Assembly: GCF_000241955.1 (NCBI RefSeq)
Contig: NC_016818.1
Location: 1,116,001 to 1,180,000, forward strand
DNA: 64,000 nucleotides
Direction: 5' to 3'
DNA from: Rahnella aquatilis CIP 78.65 = ATCC 33071
Lineage (GTDB): Bacteria; Pseudomonadota; Gammaproteobacteria; Enterobacterales; Enterobacteriaceae
Each line of letters begins with the position of its first letter. Positions within the stretch are counted from its first letter, which is position 1. Shown here piece by piece: positions 18,209 through 28,045 of this stretch. The position numbers and the translations under genes are program-made. The notes beneath the pieces are model-generated. The model saw only the letters and a list, made by a program, of their open reading frames with translations. It ran no database searches and was not told where the DNA came from.

Positions 18209-18231
18209 TCCATACTGATGCGGCAAATAAA

Positions 18232-18260
18232 AAAGGCTGACACTCTGTGTCAGCCTTTTT
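18232..18260. terminator. Bidirectional terminator, dehydrogenase operon / hmp
   Basis: 9-bp stem GGCTGACAC/GTGTCAGCC with a 3-base loop, flanked by A-run and T-run so it works for both converging transcripts. Confidence 0.9.
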
Positions 18261-18275
18261 CTTTTCGTGCAGGGA

Positions 18276-19466
18276 TTAAATCACTTTATGCGGGCCGAAG
18301 CATTCGTAATGAATGTTCGCTTCGCTGATGTTCATCGCCAGCAGTTGTTTTGCCGCAAACTGCATAAAGCCAACCGGGCCGCACAAATAGAAATGCATCG
18401 CCGGATCGCTCAGCTGATCGCTGACTTTGCTCAGATCCATCAGCCCTTCATACTGAAAATGTTCACCGGGTAAATCGTTCGTCTGTGGCTGGTTATACCA
18501 GACATGGCTTTCCAGTTGCGGCAGACGACCCTGCGCGCTTGTCACTTCACCGGCAAACGCATGCACCGCGCCGTTTTCTGCTGCGTGCAGCCACTGAACC
18601 GGGGCATGGTGTCCGTGCTCTGCCAGTGTATTAAGCATGCCTAACATCGGCGTCTGACCGACACCGGCGGAAATCAGCGCCACCGGCGTGGTATCGCTGA
18701 TATCCATAAAGAAATCACCGTGCGGGGCGGCCAGATGAATGATGTCGCCCGGCTGCGCAAAATTATGCAGGAAGCTGGACACCGCGCCCTGACCTTCGCG
18801 TTTTACCGCGATGCGGTAGGTTTTGCCGTTCGGTGCCTGTGTCAGGGAATACTGACGAATTTCCTGATTTTCCAGCGAGGCGTCACGGATATACACCGCC
18901 AGATATTGTCCCGGCCGGAAGTCAGCCACCGGTTTGCCATCGACAGGTTCCAGCAGGAAAGAGGTGATAAGCTCACTCTGCGGCTGTTTTTCGGCGATGC
19001 GGAATTCGCGTGTACCACGCCAGCCACCGGTTTTTTCTGCACTGTCCTGATAAATTTCGGCTTCGCGGTTAATAAATACATTTGCCAGCACACCATAGGC
19101 TTTGCCCCACGCATCCAGCACTTCCTGACCCGGACTGAACATTTCATCCAGCGTTGCCAGCAGGTGAGCGCCGACAATATTGTATTGCTCAGGCTGGATG
19201 GTGAAGCTGGTGTGTTTTTGCGCGATGCGTTCCACTGCAGGCAGCAGCGCCGCCAGATTTTCAATATTAGCGGCGTAAGCGCAGATGGCATCAAACAGCG
19301 CCTGACGCTGATCGCCGTTGCGCTGGTTGCTCATATTGAAGATGTCCTTCAGCTCGGGATTATGCGCAAACATGCGGTCATAGAAATGTGCGGTCAGCTT
19401 CGGGCCGGTGGCAGCGAGCAATGGAATGGTGGATTTAACGGTGGCGATAGTGGCTGAATCAAGCAT
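18276..19466 (-). CDS. hmp: Flavohemoprotein, nitric oxide dioxygenase
   Basis: Cytoplasmic enzyme converting NO and O2 to nitrate with NAD(P)H. Globin domain with B10 tyrosine Y29, distal Q53 and proximal H85; ferredoxin-reductase domain with the FAD motif RQYSL and the NAD-binding [10 protein letters not shown] and CGPVGFM. 396 aa, as in E. coli. GGAG precedes the ATG. Divergent from glyA, and the upstream region has a near-perfect NsrR box. Confidence 0.97.
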   Translation of the reverse strand: MLDSATIATVKSTIPLLAATGPKLTAHFYDRMFAHNPELKDIFNMSNQRNGDQRQALFDAICAYAANIENLAALLPAVERIAQKHTSFTIQPEQYNIVGAHLLATLDEMFSPGQEVLDAWGKAYGVLANVFINREAEIYQDSAEKTGGWRGTREFRIAEKQPQSELITSFLLEPVDGKPVADFRPGQYLAVYIRDASLENQEIRQYSLTQAPNGKTYRIAVKREGQGAVSSFLHNFAQPGDIIHLAAPHGDFFMDISDTTPVALISAGVGQTPMLGMLNTLAEHGHHAPVQWLHAAENGAVHAFAGEVTSAQGRLPQLESHVWYNQPQTNDLPGEHFQYEGLMDLSKVSDQLSDPAMHFYLCGPVGFMQFAAKQLLAMNISEANIHYECFGPHKVI

Positions 19467-19498
19467 GGTGAACTCCGTGTCTGTGATGATTATATTTA

Positions 19499-19521
19499 AA
19501 CATGTATTTTAAATGCATCTT
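19499..19521 (-). promoter_or_regulatory. NsrR operator of hmp
   Basis: On the minus strand AAGATGCATTTAAAATACAT followed by GTT, close to the E. coli hmp NsrR operator and its consensus (two AAGATGYWTTT-like half sites). NsrR is an NO-sensing Fe-S repressor; the site is 33-55 bases before the hmp start. Confidence 0.8.
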
Positions 19522-19677
19522 ATATAAACCCACAAATTCTGTAAACACCCCCTAAAGGGGTAAGGGCTTTTCCGGTAGAGTGCTGAGTCACAAAGCTGAA
19601 ATTTGTACATGATCAGGTGAATAAATATCTCTTGATCATGGACAGAGGTTCGCAGATCAAAGCCTTGCTGTATCTGG

Positions 19678-19693
19678 AGCCAATCGTTTGCCT
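19678..19693 (+). promoter_or_regulatory. PurR box upstream of glyA
   Basis: AGCCAATCGTTTGCCT fits the 16-base PurR consensus with one mismatch at the defined positions. E. coli glyA has a PurR site at the corresponding place. Confidence 0.7.
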
Positions 19694-19798
19694 AAAAACC
19701 TCAAGCTGACCCTATCCGAAGGCCGCTTAAACATTTACACTGTGGCGCAGAACCCGGAAGGGGCGTTTATTTTTAGTTTGTTGAGTCAGGAGATGCGG

Positions 19799-21052
19799 AT
19801 GTTAAAGCGTGAAATGAACATTGCCGATTATGATGCTGAGCTGTGGGCAGCAATGGAAAAAGAAGTTGTTCGTCAGGAAGAACATATCGAGCTGATTGCG
19901 TCAGAAAACTATACCAGCCCGCGTGTCATGCAGGCTCAGGGTTCGCAACTGACCAACAAATATGCCGAAGGCTATCCGGGCAAACGTTATTATGGTGGTT
20001 GTGAGTACGTCGACATCGTTGAACAACTGGCTATCGACCGTGCAAAAGAATTGTTCGGTGCCGATTTCGCCAACGTTCAGCCACACTCCGGCTCACAGGC
20101 CAACTTTGCGGTATACACCGCGCTGCTGCAACCGGGCGACACCATTTTGGGGATGAACCTTGGACATGGCGGTCACCTGACTCACGGTTCACCGGTTAAC
20201 CTGTCCGGTAAACTGTATAACGTGGTGCCTTATGGTATCGACGAAAGCGGCGACATTGATTACGAAGACGTGAAACGTCAGGCCGAAACGCATAAACCGA
20301 AAATGATCATCGGTGGTTTCTCCGCATTCTCCGGTATTGTTGACTGGGCAAAAATGCGTGAAATCGCCGACAGCGTGGGTGCTTACTTCTTCGTTGACAT
20401 GGCACACGTTGCCGGTCTGATTGCTGCGGGCGTTTACCCGAACCCGGTTCCGCATGCACACATCGTGACCACCACCACGCACAAAACCCTGGCTGGCCCA
20501 CGCGGCGGTCTGATTCTGGCGAAAGGCGGTGACGAAGAATTCTACAAAAAACTGAACTCTGCCGTCTTCCCGGGTGGTCAGGGCGGCCCGCTGATGCACG
20601 TGATTGCCGGTAAAGCGGTAGCACTGAAAGAAGCGATGGAACCTGAGTTCAAAATTTACCAGCAGCAGGTGGCTAAAAACGCACAGGCTATGGTGGCGGT
20701 GGTTCTGGAACGCGGCTACAAAGTGGTTTCCGGCGGCACGCACAATCACCTGTTCCTGATGGATCTGGTGGATAAAAACCTGACCGGTAAAGAAGCCGAT
20801 GCCGCTCTGGGGCGCGCTAACATCACCGTGAACAAAAACAGCGTTCCTAACGATCCTAAGAGCCCGTTTGTGACGTCCGGTGTGCGTATCGGTACTCCGG
20901 CCGTGACTCGTCGCGGCTTCAAAGAAGCTGAAGCACGTGAACTGGCTGGCTGGATCTGTGACGTGCTGGACAACGTGAACGACGAAGCGACCATCGAACG
21001 CGTTAAACAGAAAGTTCTCGACATCTGTGCACGCTTCCCGGTTTACGCGTAA
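19799..21052 (+). CDS. glyA: Serine hydroxymethyltransferase
   Basis: PLP enzyme interconverting serine and glycine and loading tetrahydrofolate with a one-carbon unit. The PLP lysine is K229 in [14 protein letters not shown]. 417 residues; the N-terminus [16 protein letters not shown] matches E. coli and is preceded by AGGAG, so the longer open frame (another 37 codons) is not used. Single gene with its own terminator; divergent from hmp. Confidence 0.98.
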   Translation: MLKREMNIADYDAELWAAMEKEVVRQEEHIELIASENYTSPRVMQAQGSQLTNKYAEGYPGKRYYGGCEYVDIVEQLAIDRAKELFGADFANVQPHSGSQANFAVYTALLQPGDTILGMNLGHGGHLTHGSPVNLSGKLYNVVPYGIDESGDIDYEDVKRQAETHKPKMIIGGFSAFSGIVDWAKMREIADSVGAYFFVDMAHVAGLIAAGVYPNPVPHAHIVTTTTHKTLAGPRGGLILAKGGDEEFYKKLNSAVFPGGQGGPLMHVIAGKAVALKEAMEPEFKIYQQQVAKNAQAMVAVVLERGYKVVSGGTHNHLFLMDLVDKNLTGKEADAALGRANITVNKNSVPNDPKSPFVTSGVRIGTPAVTRRGFKEAEARELAGWICDVLDNVNDEATIERVKQKVLDICARFPVYA

Positions 21053-21077
21053 TATTTGCGAAGCCGTTCAGCTGCTA

Positions 21078-21101
21078 AAACCCGCTCCGGCGGGTTTTTT
21101 T
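21078..21101 (+). terminator. glyA terminator
   Basis: AACCCGC/GCGGGTT stem with a short loop followed by a T-run, 25 bases after the stop. Confidence 0.9.
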
Positions 21102-21215
21102 ATGGGCATGTATCAGAATTTGTGAGCTGGCAGACATTACTGGAGTAAGAAAGCGTCTGCGGATTGCTAGCGATTGTGAGCTTTGTCAATGTATTGGCCT
21201 CACACCGGAGGATTT

Positions 21216-22376
21216 ATGGAATTGCGTTCCACGCGCTGGCTTGCACTCAGTTATTTCACCTATTTTTTCAGTTACGGTATTTTTCTTCCTTTCTGGGGCT
21301 TATGGCTAAAAGGCGAGGGCATCTCCTCCGAAAGCATCGGCCTGCTGCTCGGCGCGGGTCTGGTCGCCCGTTTTCTCGGCACGTTAATCATTTCGCCATC
21401 CATTAAAGATCCTTCTTATCTCATTACCGGCCTGCGTATTCTGGCGCTGCTCACGCTGGCGTTTGCCGTTGGCTTCTGGTTTGGCAACGGCTGGGCGTGG
21501 CTGATGATCAACATTGCTGGTTTCAGTCTGTTTTTTGGTCCGCTGGTGCCGCTGACTGATGCGCTGGCGGGTACGCTGCAACGCCAGATCAATATGGATT
21601 ACGGCAAGGTGCGGGTCTGGGGTTCCATTGCGTTTGTGATCGGTTCCGCAGTGACCGGCAAACTGGTTGAGGTGTATGGTCATAACGCGATTCTCTATAC
21701 GCTGACCGCAGGCGTAGCGGCAATGCTGCTCGGGATGTTATTGCGCCCGAGCGTGAAACCGGCGGGGGAGCCGCGGTCAAGCGGTGCGCCGGGTATTTCG
21801 TGGAAAGCATTGCTCGGCGAAAAACCGGTCTGGCGCTTTTTGCTGTGCGTCACGCTGTTGCAGGGCGCGCATGCGGCGTATTACGGTTTCAGCGCGATTT
21901 ACTGGCAGGATGTCGGCTATTCCTCAACGACCATTGGTTATCTATGGTCGCTGGGCGTAGTGGCGGAAGTGCTGGTGTTTACTTTCAGCCATCAGTTGTT
22001 CCGGCGCTGGTCGGCGCGGGATCTCCTGTTGCTGTCGGCGTTCTGCGGGGTGGTCCGCTGGGGACTGATGGGGGCGTTTACCGCGCTGCCGTGGCTGATT
22101 GTGATACAGATTTTGCACTGCGGCACGTTTACGGTTTGCCATCTGGCAGGCATGCGGTTCATCGCCGCACGGCCACGCGATCAGGTGATCCGTCTGCAAT
22201 CGGTCTATTCCGCGCTGGCGATGGGCGGCGGCGTGGCGGTGATGACCATGGTGTCCGGTTTCCTGTTCGAACATCTGCATGCCGGATTGTTCTGGGTGAT
22301 GGCGCTGCTGGCGGTGCCGGCGATTTTCCTTCGCCCGGCGGTTACGCCGTCAGCGCCAGAGGTTTCCGCCCGCTAG
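21216..22376 (+). CDS. hcaT: MFS transporter HcaT
   Basis: Twelve-segment inner-membrane transporter, orthologue of E. coli HcaT, the presumed 3-phenylpropionate permease. Strongly conserved blocks: STRWLALSYFTYFFSYGIFLPFWG, DYGKVRVWGSIAFVIGSAVTGKLVE, LQGAHAAYYGFSAIYWQ and LHCGTFTVCHLAGMRFIAA. The start follows GGAGGATTT; eleven earlier in-frame codons are ignored. The hca dioxygenase genes that follow hcaT in E. coli are not here, so the substrate is uncertain. It converges with csiE and overlaps it by four bases. Confidence 0.92.
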   Translation: MELRSTRWLALSYFTYFFSYGIFLPFWGLWLKGEGISSESIGLLLGAGLVARFLGTLIISPSIKDPSYLITGLRILALLTLAFAVGFWFGNGWAWLMINIAGFSLFFGPLVPLTDALAGTLQRQINMDYGKVRVWGSIAFVIGSAVTGKLVEVYGHNAILYTLTAGVAAMLLGMLLRPSVKPAGEPRSSGAPGISWKALLGEKPVWRFLLCVTLLQGAHAAYYGFSAIYWQDVGYSSTTIGYLWSLGVVAEVLVFTFSHQLFRRWSARDLLLLSAFCGVVRWGLMGAFTALPWLIVIQILHCGTFTVCHLAGMRFIAARPRDQVIRLQSVYSALAMGGGVAVMTMVSGFLFEHLHAGLFWVMALLAVPAIFLRPAVTPSAPEVSAR

Positions 22377-23653
22377 GGGGCTTCGAGCAGCGAGCGGATA
22401 CGTTTTCGCTGCTCTTTTGCCAGCGGCAATTGTGTGTGGATCACCAGCGGGTCGGCGTCGGTGCTGCGGGTGGCGTAAGGCGTGACAATCATCGCCACGC
22501 CGCTCGGGGCACCGAATTTATAGAAATCCGCCAGAGTCTGATACTTGATGTTCAGCGGCAGCAGCGTGGCTTCGCGGATCTGCTGTTCAACGGCCTCTTC
22601 CAGCTCTGGATTATCATGGGTCAGCAGCAGGATCTGTTTTTCCTGCAAGGCATTACCCTGCATCAGCCATGCGCCGAAAGTGATCGCCACCAGCCCGATT
22701 TCATCTTCTGAAAGCGTAATGAGATATTCGTGTTCAAAACCCCGTAACGCCTCGCGGGTGGTTCGCACCAGACGCGGATACATGCGGTTAACTTCATCCT
22801 GCATCAGATTGTCGATGCCAATACCGAAATGACAGCGTTCAATTGCCGGGCCAAGATGGGCGAAAAGCTGGCCGACCAGCCCTTCATAGCTGCTGAACTT
22901 CATCCCGGCGATGTCCTGAAAACGCGCCACCATGTTCTCAATTTCTAACAACAGCCGCTGATCTTCCGTCGAACCGGAACTCTGGTAACTGTGGATTTTC
23001 AGCATCCGTAACATCAGGGTGAAAAACTCACACTCGCAGTCATCCAGCAGGCCGTTGCTCAGTTCCTGTAGCTGGATAAACAGCTCACGGGCCGCCGGAT
23101 ATTCGGGCTTTTCGCGCAGCCAGCGGCGCTGTTGTTCGGTGAAACGCAGACCGGTCGCGCCGTTGTTTTGCCACAGACAATATTGCAGACAAATCAGCAT
23201 CAGCTGGCGGTCATGCCCGCTGAGCGGTTTGGGTAACAGCGCACCGGAATCTTCCAGCACCATGCCGAGAATGTCGGTGCGCAATGCCGCCTTCGGGCAG
23301 GTCTGGCCTTCGAAAGCGATATGCAGCCACGGGATAAAATGGCGGGAAACAAAGTCCGGCGAAATGCGCAACGTCCGGCGCAATCCCTGAAATAAACACA
23401 GCCGCTGTGCCAGCGCATCGCCCTGAATGCGGCATTCTTTTTCGCTGTATTGCAGCACATCAAGCTGATGGATCCGCTGAATTTCGCAGGTCACTTCCGC
23501 CAGATCTTCCCACGTCGTGCCTAATCCGACGCCGTTAATTTCGCTGATGATCTCCAGCTGAACCGCCGTCAGCGGCGCGTACAGCATCAGCAACACGTGG
23601 CAACGGCGTTGCGTAGCGGAAAGCGCAGGGGAGGGCTGTTTGTCTGGATTCAT
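22373..23653 (-). CDS. csiE: Stationary-phase inducible protein CsiE
   Basis: Orthologue of E. coli CsiE (also 426 aa), a cytoplasmic protein with PTS-regulation-domain-like (PRD) helical regions and an N-terminal helix-turn-helix-like part (LSATQRRCHVLLMLY). In E. coli the gene is sigma-S and CRP dependent; its exact role is unknown. AGGTGAT precedes the ATG. Placed next to hcaT, as in E. coli. Confidence 0.9.
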   Translation of the reverse strand: MNPDKQPSPALSATQRRCHVLLMLYAPLTAVQLEIISEINGVGLGTTWEDLAEVTCEIQRIHQLDVLQYSEKECRIQGDALAQRLCLFQGLRRTLRISPDFVSRHFIPWLHIAFEGQTCPKAALRTDILGMVLEDSGALLPKPLSGHDRQLMLICLQYCLWQNNGATGLRFTEQQRRWLREKPEYPAARELFIQLQELSNGLLDDCECEFFTLMLRMLKIHSYQSSGSTEDQRLLLEIENMVARFQDIAGMKFSSYEGLVGQLFAHLGPAIERCHFGIGIDNLMQDEVNRMYPRLVRTTREALRGFEHEYLITLSEDEIGLVAITFGAWLMQGNALQEKQILLLTHDNPELEEAVEQQIREATLLPLNIKYQTLADFYKFGAPSGVAMIVTPYATRSTDADPLVIHTQLPLAKEQRKRIRSLLEAP

Positions 23654-23771
23654 ATCACCTACCGGAAAGGTATCACCTGAAATTATTAGTCAAGCATAGC
23701 AAAGGCAATGCCCGCAATAAGGCGCGGGGATTGGGTTTTACTCCGGCTTACAACTCAGATCACAGATATTT

Positions 23772-23800
23772 TTGACGACCGCTTAAATGCACAGCAAAAT
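23772..23800 (+). promoter_or_regulatory. Candidate sigma-70 promoter of zevAB
   Basis: TTGACG, 17-base spacer, CAAAAT. The predicted start (about 23807) falls inside the Zur-like box just downstream. Confidence 0.5.
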
Positions 23801-23802
23801 AC

Positions 23803-23817
23803 TGTTACTTAGTAACA
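23803..23817. promoter_or_regulatory. Zur-like operator of zevAB
   Basis: TGTTACTTAGTAACA: half sites TGTTA and TAACA with a five-base spacer, the same geometry as the Zur box core. It lies 17 bases before the zevA start and over the predicted transcription start, so zinc-bound repressor would block initiation. Confidence 0.6.
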
Positions 23818-23833
23818 ATATTATGGCGCTGAT

Positions 23834-24505
23834 ATGGAAATGACGTTACACCAGGCCCGGAACCGGCCTTTTTCCCGTTACGCCAGATGGCTGGGCGCTG
23901 CGCTGTTCTGCCTGCCCGCAACGGTGCTGGCGCACCCGCACAGTTTTATTGATATGCAGACCACGCTCGTAGCAAATGAAACCTCGCTGACCGGGCTGAA
24001 AATGGTCTGGACGATGGATGAAATCACCTCGGCAGATTTACTGTACGACGCGCAGAATGCCAAACCGGGTTCGGATATCTGGAAGAAACTGGCGGCAGAA
24101 GTGATGGCGCGGGTACTCAGTCAGCACTATTTCACTGACTTTTATCGTGAGGGAAAACCGGTGAAATATCTCGATTTACCCAGCGAATATCAGCTTTCCC
24201 GCAAAGGCGATCAGGCCGTGCTGGAATTCGTTCTGCCGCTGGCAAAACCGCAAGCGCTGGAAGGCAAGCCGATGGAGTTCTCCACTTTCGATCCGTCGTA
24301 CTTTGTCGATATGACGTATAAAGACAAAACCGCGCTGCACCTGCCGCCGGAACTGGAAAAACGCTGTACGCTGGCGCTGTTTACGCCGAAGCCGGATGCC
24401 TCGCTGCAAAATTATGCTCTGTCACTCGATAAGGCAGATGCTCCGCCGGAAGACATGGATCTTGGTCAGCAATTTGCTCAGAAGGTCACGCTGGAATGTC
24501 ATTAA
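23834..24505 (+). CDS. zevA: Periplasmic DUF1007 protein, ZevA-like
   Basis: Exported protein of the DUF1007 family. Signal peptide with cleavage after VLA near residue 35, giving a mature start HPHSFIDMQT, whose histidines look suited to metal binding. In Haemophilus influenzae the ZevA-ZevB pair is a zinc uptake system; here the same order occurs with a 10-base overlap. A second ATG two codons on is an alternative start. The Zur-like box upstream supports zinc rather than nickel or cobalt as the metal; that is inference. Confidence 0.82.
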   Translation: MEMTLHQARNRPFSRYARWLGAALFCLPATVLAHPHSFIDMQTTLVANETSLTGLKMVWTMDEITSADLLYDAQNAKPGSDIWKKLAAEVMARVLSQHYFTDFYREGKPVKYLDLPSEYQLSRKGDQAVLEFVLPLAKPQALEGKPMEFSTFDPSYFVDMTYKDKTALHLPPELEKRCTLALFTPKPDASLQNYALSLDKADAPPEDMDLGQQFAQKVTLECH

Positions 24506-25515
24506 TCGCCACGCCCTCGAAAACCCTGTCCTGGCGCGATCTCTGGCCGCTGGCGATATTCCTGTTGCTGCTGGCGGGCGGCGCTTTTCTGTTAATCCAG
24601 TACTGGCCGCGCATTTTGCTTAGCAGCATTATCTGGCAACGGGAACTGCATCAGGAACTGGCCGGGCTGCTGCGGCAGGTGAAGCAAAATCCGATGCAGG
24701 CGGGTATGACGCTGGCCGGTTTTAGCCTGATTTACGGTGTGGTCCATGCCATCGGGCCGGGGCACGGCAAAATCGTTATCACCACTTATCTGGCGACGCA
24801 TCCTTCACGGCTGAAAAGCAGCCTGAAGCTGACATTTGCTTCGGCGATTGTGCAGGGGCTGGTGGCGATTTTACTGGTCACGGTGGTGCTTGGCGTGTTG
24901 CAACTGTCTTCACGACAGCTGCATCAGAGCAGTTTCTGGATGGAGCGGGGCAGTTTCATTCTGGTGATGTTGCTGGGTGTATTGCTGTGCTGGCGCGCGC
25001 TGAAAAAGGTGTGGCAGACGATAAAAAGTTTGCGTCCTGCACCGGCTATGAAAATCCACAGCCTGTCGCCGATGGGCAATGAAATGCATGTCCACGATGA
25101 ACATTGCGGCTGCGGGCATCAGCATGTCCCAAGCGATCAGCAGCTTCAGGCGGGTGGAGATTTACGCACACAGATAGCGATAGTGCTGGCGATGGGATTA
25201 CGCCCGTGTTCCGGCGCGATCATGGTGTTGCTGTTTGCCAAAGTGATCGGCGTGTATAGCTGGGGCGTGATTTCGGCGATCACCATGGCTCTCGGCACCT
25301 CGCTCACCGTATCACTTATCGGCGTACTGGTGTTTTACAGCCGCGCGCTGGCGGTGAAACTGAGTGCCAGCCGTACACCTGCGGCGTGGCAGCGGATCAC
25401 CTGGTCGCTGCTGGCACTGACCGGCGGAATTGTGCTGCTGGTGGCGGGCATTTTACTGTACAGCACCGGCGGCGGAGACGTTTCGCCGATCACCGGCGGG
25501 CCCTTCAGGGGATAA
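24496..25515 (+). CDS. zevB: NicO-family metal transporter, ZevB-like
   Basis: Inner-membrane protein of the nickel/cobalt NicO (RcnA) family, 339 aa, partner of ZevA. Visible: HAIGPGHGK (84-92) in the first transport segment, a cytoplasmic or periplasmic loop rich in His and Cys (about 193-210, MHVHDEHCGCGHQH), and the GLRPCSGAI motif near residue 236. Six or seven membrane segments. The overlap with zevA indicates translational coupling. Confidence 0.85.
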   Translation: MSLIATPSKTLSWRDLWPLAIFLLLLAGGAFLLIQYWPRILLSSIIWQRELHQELAGLLRQVKQNPMQAGMTLAGFSLIYGVVHAIGPGHGKIVITTYLATHPSRLKSSLKLTFASAIVQGLVAILLVTVVLGVLQLSSRQLHQSSFWMERGSFILVMLLGVLLCWRALKKVWQTIKSLRPAPAMKIHSLSPMGNEMHVHDEHCGCGHQHVPSDQQLQAGGDLRTQIAIVLAMGLRPCSGAIMVLLFAKVIGVYSWGVISAITMALGTSLTVSLIGVLVFYSRALAVKLSASRTPAAWQRITWSLLALTGGIVLLVAGILLYSTGGGDVSPITGGPFRG

Positions 25516-25540
25516 CTTCCTGTGCATAAACAACAGGCAT

Positions 25541-25578
25541 AAAAAAACGGACGCCCGAAAGGACGTCCGTTTTTTTTA
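25541..25578. terminator. Bidirectional terminator, zevB / suhB
   Basis: 12-bp stem AAAAAACGGACG/CGTCCGTTTTTT around a 10-base loop, with A- and T-runs on both sides. Confidence 0.9.
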
Positions 25579-25595
25579 ACTGATAGTCAGCGCAA

Positions 25596-26399
25596 TTAAC
25601 GCTTCAGCGCTTCGCTCAGTTCATCACGCATGGTCATCAGAATACCTTTAACGACGCGCGGGTTGCCGGCAACGATGTTGCCTGACGAGAAGTGGTTGTG
25701 GCCGCCAACAAAATCAGTGACCACGCCGCCGGATTCACGAACCAGCAGTTCACCACCGGCGAAATCCCATGGCTTGAGGGCGATTTCGAAGAAACCGTCA
25801 ACGCGGCCAGCGGCCACGTAGGCCAGATCCAGCGCAGCAGAACCGGTGCGACGGAAGTCAGCACACTCGGTGAACAGCTTGCCAACCACATTCATGTAGC
25901 TGGTGGCGTGTTGTTTTGCTTTGAACGGGAAGCCGGTCGCCAGAATGGTGCCGTCGAGATCTTTCGCATTGGTACCGCGCAGACGGTAACCGTTCAGCTG
26001 TGCGCCCTGACCACGGCTCGCGGTGAACAGTTCGTTACGCATAGGATCATAAACTACCGCGACTTCAGTGCGGCCTTTGATGCGCACGGCGATAGAAACA
26101 GCGAAATGTGGGAAGCGTTTAACGAAGTTGGTGGTGCCATCCAGCGGGTCGATAATCCATTGTACGTCTTTGTCTTCGCCTTCCAGCTCGCCACACTCTT
26201 CACTGATGATGGTGTGTTTTGGATAGGATTTGCGAATGACATCGATAATCATGTGTTCTGCATCGCGGTCTACGTTGGTAACAAAATCGTTGGTACCTTT
26301 TTGTGTAGATTCTACAGAGTCTGGCGTTTCGTAATGTTTGGCAATCAGGTTACCGGCCTTGCGCGCAGCGCGCACGGCGATGGTGAGCATCGGATGCAT
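25596..26399 (-). CDS. suhB: Inositol-1-monophosphatase SuhB
   Basis: Mg-dependent phosphatase and rRNA antitermination factor. Metal-site residues: E67 in ISEECG, D84/D87 in IDPLDGTTNF, and the C-terminal WDFAGGELLVRESGG aspartate. 267 aa, same as E. coli. Divergent from trmJ as in E. coli. Confidence 0.97.
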   Translation of the reverse strand: MHPMLTIAVRAARKAGNLIAKHYETPDSVESTQKGTNDFVTNVDRDAEHMIIDVIRKSYPKHTIISEECGELEGEDKDVQWIIDPLDGTTNFVKRFPHFAVSIAVRIKGRTEVAVVYDPMRNELFTASRGQGAQLNGYRLRGTNAKDLDGTILATGFPFKAKQHATSYMNVVGKLFTECADFRRTGSAALDLAYVAAGRVDGFFEIALKPWDFAGGELLVRESGGVVTDFVGGHNHFSSGNIVAGNPRVVKGILMTMRDELSEALKR

Positions 26400-26526
26400 G
26401 GATATCTTCCAACTAGGATGTTAAAGAACGGGAATACGGGAAACGGCGCGCAGTATAGCAGGGGTTCTGAAAATTAACTACCGTTGTGTTAGGCTGTTGT
26501 GATTTTCCGTCTGGCTAAGAGTGCCT

Positions 26527-27264
26527 ATGCTGCCCAATATCCGCATTGTATTAGTAGAAACGTCCCACACTGGCAATATGGGCTCCACCGCCCGCGCCAT
26601 GAAAACCATGGGATTATCAAGTCTTTATCTGGTCAATCCGCTGGTGAAACCTGATTCTCAGGCCATCTCTTTATCTGCCGGTGCCAGCGATGTGATCGGT
26701 AATGCGACTATCGTTGATACGCTCGACGAAGCACTGGCCGGTTGCAGCCTGGTAATCGGCACCAGTGCGCGTTCCCGCACCTTGCCGTGGCCGATGCTGG
26801 AGCCACGTGAATGCGGCGAGTTCAGTGCCAAAGCCGCACAAACCGCGCCGGTGGCGCTGGTGTTTGGCCGCGAACGCGTCGGTCTGACCAATGAAGAACT
26901 GCAAAAATGTAATTATCACGTCTGTATTCCGGCGAACCCTGAATACAGTTCGCTGAATCTGGCGATGGCAGTGCAGATTATTGCCTATGAAGTGCGCGTC
27001 GCACATCTGGCCTTGCTGGAAGCGGCAAAACCACACGTTGAATATGAAGAAACGCCTTATCCGCTGGTCGATGATCTTGAGCGTTTTTATCAGCATCTGG
27101 AAAAAACCTTGCTGGAAACTGGCTTTATTCGTCAGGCGCATCCGGGCCAGGTGATGAGTAAATTACGCCGTCTGTTTACCCGTGCACGACCTGAATCTCA
27201 GGAGTTAAACATCCTGCGCGGTATCCTGACGTCGATTGAAAAGACGCATAGCAACAAAGAATAA
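26527..27264 (+). CDS. trmJ: tRNA (Cm32/Um32) methyltransferase TrmJ
   Basis: SPOUT-class 2'-O-methyltransferase acting on tRNA position 32. [11 protein letters not shown] near the start and the knot region [15 protein letters not shown]...[14 protein letters not shown] are diagnostic. 245 aa. Start MLPNIR aligned with E. coli MLQNIR and preceded by AAGAG; a GTG two codons earlier is the alternative. Upstream of iscR as in E. coli. Confidence 0.96.
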   Translation: MLPNIRIVLVETSHTGNMGSTARAMKTMGLSSLYLVNPLVKPDSQAISLSAGASDVIGNATIVDTLDEALAGCSLVIGTSARSRTLPWPMLEPRECGEFSAKAAQTAPVALVFGRERVGLTNEELQKCNYHVCIPANPEYSSLNLAMAVQIIAYEVRVAHLALLEAAKPHVEYEETPYPLVDDLERFYQHLEKTLLETGFIRQAHPGQVMSKLRRLFTRARPESQELNILRGILTSIEKTHSNKE

Positions 27265-27365
27265 GCATCGGAATTTGATTATAAAACACCCGTTTTTGGT
27301 TTTTTATTAAAGGGTTGTCGATTATCAGTAAATGACAGACATCGTGCGGTTCTGCCCGCTCTGTA

Positions 27366-27390
27366 ATACTTGAGTAAATTACTAGGTTAA
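27366..27390 (+). promoter_or_regulatory. IscR type 1 site, distal
   Basis: Fits the 25-base type 1 IscR consensus at about 20 positions (ATACTTGAGTAAATTACTAG at its start). It directly abuts the second site. Confidence 0.65.
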
Positions 27391-27415
27391 ATAGTTGACT
27401 GTTTTACTCGGGAAT
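27391..27415 (+). promoter_or_regulatory. IscR type 1 site, proximal
   Basis: ATAGTTGACTGTTTTACTCG plus five bases fits the type 1 consensus at 23 of 25 positions and covers a TTGACT -35 element. Autorepression of iscR by [2Fe-2S]-IscR is therefore preserved. Confidence 0.8.
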
Positions 27416-27479
27416 GGCAGACTCATTGACATGTTCCGCACGATTGAATTTCTAAGTCATTTAAACAGGTAACCATGCT

Positions 27480-27974
27480 ATGAGACTGACATCCAAAGGC
27501 CGTTATGCCGTGACCGCTATGCTCGACGTTGCACTGCATTCACAGGAAGGACCAGTACCCCTGGCTGACATTTCTGAGCGCCAGGGTATTTCCCTTTCTT
27601 ACCTGGAACAGCTTTTCTCGCGCTTGCGTAAAAATGGTCTGGTTGCCAGTGTTCGGGGGCCGGGCGGTGGTTATCTGTTAGGTAAAGACGCTGGCGATAT
27701 CGCCGTGGGCGCTGTGATCACAGCCGTTGACGAATCCGTCGATGCGACCCGTTGTCAGGGTAAAGAAGGCTGCCAGAACGGCGAACGTTGCCTGACTCAC
27801 ACCTTATGGCGTGATCTGAGCGAGCGCATCAGCGGCTTCCTGAACAACATTACGCTGGCAGAGCTGGTCAACAATCAGGAAATCCTGGAAGTGGCCGACC
27901 GTCAGAACGGTGAAATCCGTCGTCAGCCGAATGGCCGACAGATGGAAACGATTAATGTGAACTTACGAGCGTAA
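27480..27974 (+). CDS. iscR: Fe-S cluster regulator IscR
   Basis: Rrf2-family regulator holding a [2Fe-2S] cluster; it senses Fe-S demand. Winged helix in residues 1-60; cluster ligands C92, C98, C104 and H107 are all intact. 164 aa. Two abutting type 1 sites lie upstream. Unlike E. coli, its transcript should stop at a strong terminator before iscS, so it is no longer the head of an isc operon. Confidence 0.97.
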   Translation: MRLTSKGRYAVTAMLDVALHSQEGPVPLADISERQGISLSYLEQLFSRLRKNGLVASVRGPGGGYLLGKDAGDIAVGAVITAVDESVDATRCQGKEGCQNGERCLTHTLWRDLSERISGFLNNITLAELVNNQEILEVADRQNGEIRRQPNGRQMETINVNLRA

Positions 27975-28003
27975 TTGCTTAGTCAGCATTGATAACTGAT
28001 TTA

Positions 28004-28045
28004 AAAAGCCCGCGGAAATGCAGATTTCCGCGGGCTTTTGCTTTT
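28004..28045 (+). terminator. Strong terminator between iscR and iscS
   Basis: Perfect 16-bp stem AAAAGCCCGCGGAAAT / ATTTCCGCGGGCTTTT with a GCAG loop, then GCTTTT. It separates iscR from iscS, which are co-transcribed in E. coli. Confidence 0.92.

Noticed and set aside
27280-27330. Possible trmJ terminator (AAAACACC...GGTTTTTT)
   Set aside because: The stem is short and mismatched; too weak to list as a terminator.
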